A DNA stretch of 64,000 bases from the NCBI GenBank assembly GCA_035944135.1, contig DASZBM010000001.1:434001-498000 (forward strand), read 5' to 3'. This document shows positions 17,948-25,479 of the stretch, one piece after another. The position numbers and the translations under genes were made by a program. The DNA comes from Acidobacteriaceae bacterium (lineage in GTDB: Bacteria > Acidobacteriota > Terriglobia > Terriglobales > Acidobacteriaceae). A model generated the notes under the pieces. The model made no database searches and had not been told where the DNA came from. It was given only the letters and a program-made list of their open reading frames with translations. Each line of letters opens with the position of its first letter. Positions within the stretch are counted from its first letter, which is position 1.

Positions 17948-19342
17948 ATGCAGCACTCGGACGCACTTGTGTTTTTTGGCGCGACTGGCGATCTTGCCTA
18001 CAAGAAAATCTTCCCCGCCTTGCAGGCCATGGTGAAGCGCGGCACGCTCGATGTACCGGTCATCGGTGTCGCGAAATCAGGCTGGACACTCGAACAGCTC
18101 AAGGACCGTGCAAAAGACAGCCTGGAAAAACATGGCGGCCTCGATCAGAACGCCTGGCCAAAGCTCAGCAGCCTGCTTCGCTACGTCGACGGTGACTACG
18201 CCGATCCGGCGACCTTCGCTGAGGTTCGCAAGCAACTCGGCGACGCGAAGTTGCCCGCATACTACCTCGCCATCCCGCCATCGATGTTCGAACCAGTCGT
18301 GAAGCAACTCCCGGGCGTCGAGGGCACCGACCGCTGCCGCGTCATTGTCGAAAAGCCGTTCGGCCACGACCTCGAATCCGCGAAGGAACTGAATCGTATT
18401 CTGTTGAGTGAGTTTTCGGAGTCTCAGATCTTCCGTATCGACCACTACCTGGCCAAGGGGCCGGTCCACAACATGGTCTCCTTCCGCTTCGCCAACAGCT
18501 TTCTTGAGCCGCTCTGGAACCGAACCTTCATCGAAAGTGTCCAGATCACCATGGCCGAGAACTTCGGCATCGAAGGCCGCGGAGCCTTCTACGATCAGAC
18601 CGGCACCATCCGCGACGTCATCCAGAATCACCTCTTTCAGGTGATGTCCAGCCTCGCGATGGAGTCACCCGCGGACCACGACAGCGAATCCATCCGCAAC
18701 GAAAAAGTAAAGGTTCTCAAGTCCATCCCCGCCATCAGACCCGAAGATGTCGTGCGCGGCCAGTTCATCGGCTATCTCGATGAAAAGGGTGTGGCCCCGA
18801 ACTCGCAGGTAGAAACCTTTGCCGCGCTTAAGCTTTCAATCAACTGCTGGCGATGGAGTGGTGTCCCCTTCTACATTCGCGCCGGCAAGAACATGCCCAT
18901 CACCTGCACCGAGGTCATGGCGCGCCTGCGCTGTCCGCCCGCCACCAGCTTCAACACCGAAACCGGTCCGCAAAACTACATCCGCATCCGCATCAGTCCG
19001 GAGGTGACGATCGCCATGGGCGTAAGCGCGACCAACCCCGAGGGCCACGGACCTCGTCGCGCCGTCGAAATGGTCGCCACCCGCCATCCCGGCGGACAGG
19101 AGATGGACGCCTACGAGCGCGTCCTGACCGATGCGATGGCAGGCGATGCCACCCTCTTCGCACGCCAGGACTACGTCGAAGAAGCGTGGCGTATCGTCGA
19201 CCCGATTTTGCAAAACCTCTGCCCGGTCATCCCCTACGAGCCACACACCTGGGGACCGAGCGATCAAGGCATCGTTCCTCCCGGCGGATGGAACGACCCC
19301 AAGCCCGAAACCCCCGACGCACTGCAACCCGTCGACGTCTAA
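17948..19342 (+). CDS. zwf: glucose-6-phosphate 1-dehydrogenase
   Basis: Zwf oxidises glucose 6-phosphate with NAD(P), opening the pentose phosphate or Entner-Doudoroff route. The 464-aa product has the N-terminal nucleotide site [17 protein letters not shown], the EKPFGHDL segment, and the catalytic [14 protein letters not shown]. The last differs from the common RIDHYLGKE at two positions but keeps His and Lys. GGAGG lies 7 bases before the ATG. The usual partners pgl and gnd are absent; rpe of the same pathway lies at 51.4 kb. Confidence 0.96.
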   Translation: MQHSDALVFFGATGDLAYKKIFPALQAMVKRGTLDVPVIGVAKSGWTLEQLKDRAKDSLEKHGGLDQNAWPKLSSLLRYVDGDYADPATFAEVRKQLGDAKLPAYYLAIPPSMFEPVVKQLPGVEGTDRCRVIVEKPFGHDLESAKELNRILLSEFSESQIFRIDHYLAKGPVHNMVSFRFANSFLEPLWNRTFIESVQITMAENFGIEGRGAFYDQTGTIRDVIQNHLFQVMSSLAMESPADHDSESIRNEKVKVLKSIPAIRPEDVVRGQFIGYLDEKGVAPNSQVETFAALKLSINCWRWSGVPFYIRAGKNMPITCTEVMARLRCPPATSFNTETGPQNYIRIRISPEVTIAMGVSATNPEGHGPRRAVEMVATRHPGGQEMDAYERVLTDAMAGDATLFARQDYVEEAWRIVDPILQNLCPVIPYEPHTWGPSDQGIVPPGGWNDPKPETPDALQPVDV

Positions 19343-19372
19343 CCGTCCCCACAACGCCATGTGCCCCAAATC

Positions 19373-19770
19373 GGGGTGCCCCATTCATCGCGCAGCGATG
19401 GGTGGGTTCGCCGGGTGCCCATTCATGCCGGGTGCCCCATTCATGCGCGGTCTCATCGCGCATGAGGGGGTTCGCACAATCCCGGGTGCCCCATCCTCGA
19501 CGCGCAGCCGCAGGGTGGGGTATCGCGCGTGCCCGGGGACCCCGGCGAACGTTCTCTGTTCGCTGGGGTGGAAAACGCGCGAGTGCTTTTGCTGTTGCTC
19601 TTGCCTTTCTTTCTGTCATCCCCGAAGGGAATCTGCCGGGTGCCCCATTCATGCGCGGTCTGATCGCGCATGAGTGGGTTCGCACAATCCCGGGTGCCCC
19701 ATTCATGACGACGAAGTCGACATGGGTGGGTTTGCAGAACGCGGGGCGCCCCATCTTCGACGCGCAGCAA
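19373..19770 (+). repeat. cluster of hairpin-forming GGGTGCCCCATTCATG repeats
   Basis: At least six copies of a unit beginning GGGTGCCCCAT(TCAT) occur here: near 19373, 19411 (truncated), 19428, 19481, 19636, 19689, plus a remnant at 19743. Complete units fold: left arm CCCATTCAT plus a variable part, a small loop, then a complementary right arm ending GGGTGGG or GTGGG. Two 67-bp units (19428-19494 and 19636-19702) differ at only two bases. No gene occupies this stretch; long frames across it are artefacts of the repeats. Confidence 0.85.
19585..19636 (+). repeat. dispersed GTCATCCCCGAAGGGG repeat
   Basis: Contains TTGCCTTTCTTTCTGTCATC then CCCGAAGGGAATCTGCC, inserted between hairpin-repeat units. 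One base of the mini-hairpin right arm is changed. Confidence 0.75.
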
Positions 19771-19865
19771 CTTGCCTTTCTTTCTGTCGTCCCCGAAGGG
19801 GATCTGCTTTTGCTTTCGGCCTTGCCTTTGCTCTTGTCATTCGAGCGCAGCGAGGAACCTGCTTT
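19771..19865 (+). repeat. dispersed GTCATCCCCGAAGGGG repeat, double copy
   Basis: A first copy (TTTCTTTCTGTCGTCCCCGA, then AGGGGATCTGCTTTTGC) is followed by a variant unit TCATTCGAGCGCAGCGAGGA before CCTGCTTTTCGCC. The second reads into the 3' end of the DnaC-like gene. Confidence 0.7.
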
Positions 19866-19869
19866 TCGC

Positions 19870-20631
19870 CTACGCGAAGCTCGCCCGCTTCACCTTCTGC
19901 CGAAAATCCTCGCCGCTCATCTCCACCACTACGCACATCTCCTGCAGCCGCGACCTCATGCGCTCTCCGATCCGATCCCCGAGCGTCTCCTCGCGCACCG
20001 CGGCACGCGCGCCGGTCAACTCACCGCCACCCGGTGGCAAATTCGCATAGTTCGTCGTGATGATCGTCGTCCGGCGGTCGTTATACCGCGTGTTCAAAAT
20101 ATGCGCGACGGTGTCCCACACCCAGTCGGTCGGCTTCGACGCTCCCAGCTCATCGAGCACCAGCACCTCGGCATTGAACACCGGTTGCAGGATCTCGAGC
20201 TCCGTCGCCTCAACACTGCGGTTGTAGCTGTTCTGCACCTGCTTCAGCAGGTCGCGATAATCGAAGAACAATCCCTTCGCTCCACGCTCTGCAATCAACG
20301 CCTGCAGAATCCCCACCGCAAGGTGCGTCTTCCCCACTCCGATCGACCCCGTCAGCAGCAGGCCCGCCACATCGCTGCCCGGCATATACTCGCGCACGTA
20401 ATTCCGTGCCTGCACCAGCGCATTCGAAAGCGACGGATTATTCCCGCCGTAGTTCGGCACATAGTCTTCCAGCGTGCAGTGCGCATACCGTTTCGGAATC
20501 CTTGCCTGCTCAATGATTCGCACGGCCCTCCGCGCCACGCGGCACTCACACGGCTGCGCCACCCGCATCCCGTCCTCGCGCTCCACCACGCGCAGCCCCG
20601 AACCCTCACAAATCGGACATATGTCAGCCAT
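19870..20631 (-). CDS. DnaC/IstB-like AAA+ ATPase with N-terminal zinc motif
   Basis: From the Met at 20631 the product is 253 aa. It starts with a Cys cluster (CPICEGSG, later PCEC) as in DnaC/DnaI helicase loaders, then Walker A LLTGSIGVGKTHLAV, Walker B VLVLDELGAS and sensor IITTNYANL. DnaC/DnaI proteins load the replicative helicase; IstB proteins assist transposition. No IstA transposase or inverted ends flank it, so a loader-like role is favoured but not proved. The annotated frame extends to 20655 with 8 extra residues. It ends against the repeat nest. Confidence 0.85.
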   Translation of the reverse strand: MADICPICEGSGLRVVEREDGMRVAQPCECRVARRAVRIIEQARIPKRYAHCTLEDYVPNYGGNNPSLSNALVQARNYVREYMPGSDVAGLLLTGSIGVGKTHLAVGILQALIAERGAKGLFFDYRDLLKQVQNSYNRSVEATELEILQPVFNAEVLVLDELGASKPTDWVWDTVAHILNTRYNDRRTTIITTNYANLPPGGGELTGARAAVREETLGDRIGERMRSRLQEMCVVVEMSGEDFRQKVKRASFA

Positions 20632-20734
20632 CGGTCCCCTCAGTATCGCAGTCATCGTTCATGTGCGAATCCCGTCAGCAACGAGGAAACACCGCCCTCG
20701 CGACCCATTTAAGAGTGCGTCCCCTGTGCGAGAT

Positions 20735-20880
20735 AACCCTTGTGTTTTGAAGATTTTGCAGCCACATAATTTTGCAAGTCACTCAAAACAGGGAATTTGC
20801 GACCCACCACCTTCTTGAGGTCCGGACCTAAGTCCAATGATCTGAAGATTTTGCGCAAAAAGTGACGGGGAGAGGGGGTA
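20735..20880. repeat. intergenic repeat with TTTTGCGCAAAA and AAAACAGGGAATTT modules
   Basis: Modules TTTTGAAGATTTTGC, CAAAACAGGGAATTTGCG, CCGGACCTAAGTCCAATGAT and GAAGATTTTGCGCAAAAAGT lie in one AT-richer block. The same modules, rearranged, lie after tldE at 33084. I recall similar words being widespread in Acidobacteriaceae intergenic DNA, but did not search. Confidence 0.6.
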
Positions 20881-20894
20881 CCCTCAGCCGATGC

Positions 20895-21034
20895 TAAAAT
20901 ACAGGAAGCGCCTGAAGGTCCGGGAGTCGGACCCCAAGCTTGCAGCGCGACAGGAACATCGATGTCAGGAGTGTGAGTCCCCGCCCTGGCAAGCGAACCG
21001 TTCTGCGGCGGGTTAGCTAGCGAAAGGATTCACC
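20895..21034 (+). promoter_or_regulatory. rpmE leader: extended -10 and structured 5' region
   Basis: TGCTAAAAT (20893-20900 region) looks like an extended -10; no good -35 is at standard spacing. About 120 nt follow before the start, with possible stems GGTCC/GGACC, GACA/TGTC and CCGCC/GGCGG, and a Shine-Dalgarno GAAAGGA before the ATG. Ribosomal-protein leaders for L31 are known in other phyla. Regulation here is inferred. Confidence 0.35.
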
Positions 21035-21250
21035 ATGCCCAAGGAAGGCATCCACCCCAAGTACGAAAAGACCAACGTCCGCTGCGCCTGCGGCAACCAC
21101 TTCGAGACCCGCTCGACCCACAAGGGCGACATCGTTCTCGAAATCTGCTCGGCCTGCCACCCCTTCTTCACCGGCAAGCAGAAGCTGATCGATACCGCCG
21201 GCCGCGTCGAGCGCTTCCGCCGCAAGTACGCCGCCATCGAGAAGAAGTAA
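21035..21250 (+). CDS. rpmE: 50S ribosomal protein L31, zinc-binding form
   Basis: The 71-aa product starts [20 protein letters not shown] and has [13 protein letters not shown], so it is the C+ (zinc-holding) L31 that sits on the large subunit. The paralogous C- form expressed under zinc shortage is not in this window. The ATG is preceded by GAAAGGA. It is monocistronic, ended by a hairpin. Confidence 0.97.
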   Translation: MPKEGIHPKYEKTNVRCACGNHFETRSTHKGDIVLEICSACHPFFTGKQKLIDTAGRVERFRRKYAAIEKK

Positions 21251-21273
21251 CACTCGATCGCACCAGACAAGAG

Positions 21274-21300
21274 AAGGCCTCCCGAACGGGAGGCCTTTCT
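21274..21300. terminator. terminator shared by rpmE and the convergent exported-protein gene
   Basis: Stem AAGGCCTCCCG / CGGGAGGCCTT with a tight GAAC-type loop. T-rich on the right (TTTCTGCTT) for rpmE and A-rich on the left for the convergent gene, so it may work both ways. Confidence 0.85.
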
Positions 21301-21317
21301 GCTTCACCCCCGCTTCA

Positions 21318-22247
21318 TCAGTAGTACGGCCAATAATGTGGCCGCACGTAGTACATCAGCGCCGCTGGATAGTAGACCGGCTGCGGCACATACACAGGCT
21401 GCTGCACATACACCGGCTGAGGCTGAGCCTGCGGCGCTGCCGCCTGCACCACGATGATCTGCGGAGTCGCCGCCTGGGCCTGGTACGTGGGCTGAGGAGC
21501 ATACTGCGGTTGCGGCGGAGCGTAGCTCTGCTGCACCGGCGCAGGAGCCTGTTGCTGAGGCGCTGCATACTGCGAGCCGAACGCCTCATCCGCAGTCATG
21601 TACCCCTGCTCCACCATCGTTTCCTTGTGCCGCTCAATCGCCGCCGCGCGCCGCTCAATCAGAGCCGGCTGCTGGTAATCCTGCTCCACCTGCGATGGAA
21701 TCCCGAAATCATCCAGCACCTTCAGCGTCAGCTGCGTCTCCGGCTTCAGCGTCGGCCGCGGTCCACGTCTCGGCAGGTTGATCAGGTCGATCGGCCACAA
21801 CACCGGAATCAGCCACTCAACCGTATCGCGCACCGGGTGTCCCGTACCGTGAATGCGCCCCTCCGCATCAACCGGATACTTGGGCACGGCGACTACGCGG
21901 GCGTTGATCGGTACGTTCGTATCCGGCTGGATCATCAGCCGGTCGAACCGCAACTCCATCCACCCCTTGCCAACGAAATGCCCAGGATCCTTGTATTCCT
22001 CGAAGTGGCCGATCAGGTAGCTCCCGTACGGAAACACCACCCGGCTGTACGCTTCAGTGTGACCGAGCGTGCACATGACAGGATCGCCGATGGCTTCCGT
22101 CTTCGATGAAATTTTGTCAGACACGGTGCACTTCAGGATGGAGCCGGCAGGCACAAGCTGCTCAGCCGAAGCGGTCGCGGGCGAGGAAAGAAAGGCGGCA
22201 GAAAGCGGAGCAGAGAGGAGGAGAGTGAGTATGAGCTTGCTCTTCAT
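21318..22247 (-). CDS. exported protein with Gln/Pro/Tyr-rich tail
   Basis: The 309-aa product has a signal peptide (cleavage near ATASAEQ), a beta-rich domain (residues about 30-200, with LVPAGSILKCTVSD, VVFPYGSYLIGHFEEY, NVPINARVVAVP) and a low-complexity tail rich in Gln, Pro, Tyr and Val to the C-terminal HYWPYY. The beta domain's pattern of an LPAGS-like start then a G-H strand recurs in the exported protein at 43224, suggesting a shared fold, possibly VirB10/TrbI-like. Function unknown. Confidence 0.8.
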   Translation of the reverse strand: MKSKLILTLLLSAPLSAAFLSSPATASAEQLVPAGSILKCTVSDKISSKTEAIGDPVMCTLGHTEAYSRVVFPYGSYLIGHFEEYKDPGHFVGKGWMELRFDRLMIQPDTNVPINARVVAVPKYPVDAEGRIHGTGHPVRDTVEWLIPVLWPIDLINLPRRGPRPTLKPETQLTLKVLDDFGIPSQVEQDYQQPALIERRAAAIERHKETMVEQGYMTADEAFGSQYAAPQQQAPAPVQQSYAPPQPQYAPQPTYQAQAATPQIIVVQAAAPQAQPQPVYVQQPVYVPQPVYYPAALMYYVRPHYWPYY

Positions 22248-22402
22248 GACAACCCCGAGGAACTATCGGGCTCATCGGAGGAGCCCGGCTGCTGTTGCGC
22301 TGGCAACATGCGACGCTCACCTTGCGAGTGCGCTGGCCCCATCGACCTTCCGGTGGAAGCCGATACAAAGAGTGCCACAATGATGCTCTTGGGGTATTGC
22401 AT
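22244..22402 (-). CDS. possible 52-aa leader peptide upstream of the exported protein
   Basis: The frame from the Met at 22402 starts MQYPKSIIVALFVSAS and ends in a Ser/Gly/Gln-rich tail whose TGA overlaps the ATG of the next gene as ATGA. The overlap suggests translational coupling. Composition evidence is weak, and nothing else occupies this roughly 350-bp gap except the presumed promoters and 5' leader of dusB. Confidence 0.3.
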   Translation of the reverse strand: MQYPKSIIVALFVSASTGRSMGPAHSQGERRMLPAQQQPGSSDEPDSSSGLS

Positions 22403-22598
22403 CGTCAACGGCGAAAATGTCAGAAGAGGCTTACGGCAGCGCAGCTTCAGCGTCTCAATCTCGAGCATCGGCCTGGTGCAACTGAAGTGAATTCAACTGC
22501 TTCGCTCTCTTCAGCTTAGACAGCATCCGTTTGATGAGCGGCACTCAACGGCAATTGAGAGGCCGAAAAGCGATATCCTCTAGAAAGAAAAAGTTGCT

Positions 22599-23921
22599 GT
22601 GGATAAGAAGTGGACACCTACGATTGAGCGCGAGATGCCGGCCGAGGCCAGCGTCCCCGCGGAGCTGCATATCGGCGCCGTGCGCATCGCGCCCGCGACC
22701 GTGCTCGCGCCGATGGCTGGCGTGACCGATACGGTCTTCCGCCGCTTCATCAAGAACGCATCCTTATATTCTGCATATTCTGCCGCAGCGCCATACTCAG
22801 CCGCAGCGCTATATTCCGCCGCGACGCCGTCTTCTGCAACGGAAAACGTTGCGGCAAATGACGTCGACGTCGAGACCTCCAACGAGGTCTCCGGCTGCGG
22901 CCTCATCATGACGGAGTTCACCTCCGCCGACGGCCTGAGCCGCATGCGCGAGACCAAGCGCAAGCGCTACCTCACCTACTACGACGACGAGCACCCTATC
23001 TCCGCGCAGCTCTTCGGCTCCAACCCCGAGACACTCGCCGAGAGCGCGCGTATCTGCGAGGATGCCGGCTTCGACATCGTCGATCTCAACCTCGGCTGCC
23101 CCGCCAAGCGCGTCGTCAACTGCAACGGCGGCAGTGGTCTGCTGCGCGATCTTCCTGCAATTCACAAGATCTTCGAGCGCGTGCGAGCAGCGGTGGCGAT
23201 TCCCTTCACCGTTAAGTTCCGCCTGGGATGGAACGACACGAACATTGTCTGCGTTGAGCTCGCGAAGATGGCTGAAGATTGCGGCCTCAACGCCGTCGCG
23301 CTGCACCCACGCACACGCGAGCAGGGTTACTCCGGCGAGGCGCGCTGGGAGTGGATCGCCGCGGTGAAAGACGCGGTAAAGGTTCCGGTGATCGGCAACG
23401 GAGACATCCGCACGCCCGAAGATGCCGCTGCGATGGTCGATGCGACAAGATGCGACGCCGTGATGATTGGCCGCGCCGCCCCTGCCAACCCGTGGATCTT
23501 CCGGCAGATCGCGCAGTACACAGCGACGAAGCGCGCCACAGGAGTTGGCGCCTACGAGAAGCCCACCGAAATGGATCGTTATCGCATGATCCGCGATTAC
23601 TTCGAGCGCCTGCTGCACGAGATCACAGAGCACCCTGAGGTCGTCGCGCCCGCAATTACCGACGAAGCCAAGCGGCAGAAGCGCGACCACGAGAGCGCGC
23701 AGCGCGACGCCATCGGCAGGATGAAGCAGTTCGCGAGCTGGTTCACGCACGGCGTTCCCGGCGGAGCCACGCTGCGCCGCGAGATCTTCGAAGCCAAGCG
23801 CGGAGCGGAAGTGATGGACCGCGTCGAGCGCTTCTTCACCGCACGTATGGACGAGCCTGCGGAACAACCGCCACTTGAGCCGGATGACGAGTTGAACGCT
23901 GCACCAGCTTGGATGGGGTGA
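22599..23921 (+). CDS. dusB: tRNA-dihydrouridine synthase with repetitive insertion
   Basis: Dus enzymes reduce uridine to dihydrouridine in tRNA with FMN and NADPH. Present: APMAGVTDTVFRRF, LFGSNPETLAE, DLNLGCPAKRVV with the catalytic Cys, FTVKFRLGWND, ALHPRTREQGYSG, VIGNGDIRTPEDA and MIGRAAPANPWIF. The product is 440 aa, about 100 longer than usual. About 50 of these are inserted right after RRFIKNAS, before GCGLIMTEFTSADG, as short YSAAA-type repeats. The GTG start at 22599 is chosen; an ATG at 22635 (MPAEASVPAELH) is possible. Confidence 0.94.
   Translation: MDKKWTPTIEREMPAEASVPAELHIGAVRIAPATVLAPMAGVTDTVFRRFIKNASLYSAYSAAAPYSAAALYSAATPSSATENVAANDVDVETSNEVSGCGLIMTEFTSADGLSRMRETKRKRYLTYYDDEHPISAQLFGSNPETLAESARICEDAGFDIVDLNLGCPAKRVVNCNGGSGLLRDLPAIHKIFERVRAAVAIPFTVKFRLGWNDTNIVCVELAKMAEDCGLNAVALHPRTREQGYSGEARWEWIAAVKDAVKVPVIGNGDIRTPEDAAAMVDATRCDAVMIGRAAPANPWIFRQIAQYTATKRATGVGAYEKPTEMDRYRMIRDYFERLLHEITEHPEVVAPAITDEAKRQKRDHESAQRDAIGRMKQFASWFTHGVPGGATLRREIFEAKRGAEVMDRVERFFTARMDEPAEQPPLEPDDELNAAPAWMG
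22762..22842 (+). repeat. in-frame YSAAA microrepeat inside dusB
   Basis: DNA reads as degenerate copies of TATTCTGC(C)GCAGCG words encoding LYSAYSAAAPYSAAALYSAA. It interrupts a normally continuous N-terminal FMN-binding region. Confidence 0.8.
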
Positions 23922-23925
23922 GTTC

Positions 23926-24519
23926 TTACCGCGGCTTCAGGGCCGCGATGATCTGCTCGCTGGACCGCACGCGTCCCATTCGCGGGAAGATGTTCTTCAC
24001 CGAGAACTCGTGCCACTCCGTGCTCATGCTGCTCATCGCATCCTCGGCGAAGACGAGATCGTAGCCGATGTCCTGCGCCGCACGCGCCGTGGACTCGACG
24101 CCCATGTTGGTCGCGATGCCTCCCATGATGATGGTGTCGATGCCCTTGCGGCGAAGCTGCTGATCGAGGCTGGTCCCTTCAAACGCACCCCACTGGCGCT
24201 TGGCGATGAGGATGTCTCCGGACTGCATGCCGGCCTCGGGGACGATCTCGGTTGCGCCCGGCGGCAACTGTGCGGGCATTGGAGGACGCTGCTCATCGGT
24301 GATGCGATGGGCGAATTGGCCGATGAGCACGTGCACATAAACGACGGTGCCGCCGGCGCCGCGCACGGCTTCGGCGAGCTTCGCCGCCCGGGTAATCACG
24401 TCGAAGGATTTATAAGGGGCGGTATCGCGCGCGACGATGGCGCCTTGCAAGTCGATCAGGACAAGTGCAGTTTTATTCGGGTCCAGCGTCAGCTTCTGGT
24501 CTGTCATCCGACTCATCAT
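23926..24519 (-). CDS. isochorismatase-superfamily hydrolase, YecD-like
   Basis: The 197-aa product has the superfamily Asp in ALVLIDLQGAIVARD, the Lys in IAKRQWGAF and the motif GGIATNMGVESTARAA. The position of the nucleophilic Cys found in nicotinamidase-type members is a Gly, as in isochorismatases and E. coli YecD. It is therefore unlikely to act as a cysteine amidase. It stands between dusB (convergent) and an aldo/keto reductase on the same strand, about 20 bp apart. Substrate unknown. Confidence 0.88.
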   Translation of the reverse strand: MMSRMTDQKLTLDPNKTALVLIDLQGAIVARDTAPYKSFDVITRAAKLAEAVRGAGGTVVYVHVLIGQFAHRITDEQRPPMPAQLPPGATEIVPEAGMQSGDILIAKRQWGAFEGTSLDQQLRRKGIDTIIMGGIATNMGVESTARAAQDIGYDLVFAEDAMSSMSTEWHEFSVKNIFPRMGRVRSSEQIIAALKPR

Positions 24520-24540
24520 TCCTTTACGACAGCTTCGACG

Positions 24541-25404
24541 TTATACCTTCGCGGCGGATTCGACTTCCTTCCACTCGCTCTCGCTGAGATGGACATCGGC
24601 CGACTTCAGGTTCTCTTCGAGATGCGCAACCGAGCTCGTTCCCGGAATCGGCAGCATGACAGGCGAGCGATGCAGCAACCATGCGATTGAAAGCTGCGCA
24701 ACGGTCGCGCCGTGCTTTTTCGCAATCTGATCGAGCTTTCCACCGGGTGCAGCCAGCTTGCCCGCAGCCACCGGAAACCACGGAATGAAACCGAGATTGT
24801 TCTTCTCGCAGTAGTTCAGGATGTCTTCGCTCTTGCGCTTCGTGAGGTTGTACTCGTTCTGCACGCTGACGATGTCGACGATCTTCCGCGCCTGTTCGAT
24901 CTCCGCAACCGAGACCTCGCTGAGCCCGATGTGACGAATCTTTCCCTGCTCCTGCAGCTTCTTCGCTGCGCCAAGGGACTCCTCAACCGGGGTCTTCGGA
25001 TCGATGCGATGAAGCTGCCAGAGATCAAGCCGCTCCAGCTTGAGATGACGCAGGCTCATCTCCACCTGTTGCGTGATGTACTCCCCGCGGCCGAGCTGAA
25101 CCCACTTGTCAGGGCCCAGGCGCAGGAAACCTGCCTTTGTTGCGATCACCAGCCCCGGCTTGTACGGCGCGAGCGTTTCACCGATGAGTTCCTCACTCAC
25201 GTCCGGCCCATAGGAATCAGCCGTGTCGATGAAGTCAACGCCGAGCTCGACGGCGCGCCGCAGAACGCGCTTGGCTTCCTCGCGGTCCTTCGGCTCACCC
25301 CAGATTCCTTTGCCGGTGATGCGCATTGCGCCGAAGCCGAGGCGGTGAATTTCCATGTCGCCGCCAAGGCGGAAGGTGGTCGCAGTCTCTGTCGCAGTTG
25401 CCAT
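24541..25404 (-). CDS. aldo/keto reductase
   Basis: The 287-aa (beta/alpha)8 NADPH-dependent reductase has the full catalytic tetrad: Asp and Tyr in DFIDTADSYG, Lys in VIATKAG, His in LWQLHRID, plus LPIPGTSSVAHLEEN for cofactor binding. It reduces aldehydes or ketones; the true substrate cannot be told. It probably forms a transcription unit with the hydrolase gene downstream. Confidence 0.94.
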   Translation of the reverse strand: MATATETATTFRLGGDMEIHRLGFGAMRITGKGIWGEPKDREEAKRVLRRAVELGVDFIDTADSYGPDVSEELIGETLAPYKPGLVIATKAGFLRLGPDKWVQLGRGEYITQQVEMSLRHLKLERLDLWQLHRIDPKTPVEESLGAAKKLQEQGKIRHIGLSEVSVAEIEQARKIVDIVSVQNEYNLTKRKSEDILNYCEKNNLGFIPWFPVAAGKLAAPGGKLDQIAKKHGATVAQLSIAWLLHRSPVMLPIPGTSSVAHLEENLKSADVHLSESEWKEVESAAKV

Positions 25405-25479
25405 CGCAGTCTCCTCTGTTCTCCCGTTCGATGCGCAACCGGCTGTGGAGGACGCAGAGGAATTTCATGCTGACAAATT

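Noticed and set aside
19227-19770. Several frames over the zwf tail and repeat nest
   Set aside because: They run through the hairpin repeats and change sense from one copy to the next; no protein family.
19870-20631. IstB component of an IS21-type element
   Set aside because: No IstA transposase, no terminal inverted repeats and no target duplication nearby; the N-terminal Cys motif fits DnaC/DnaI.
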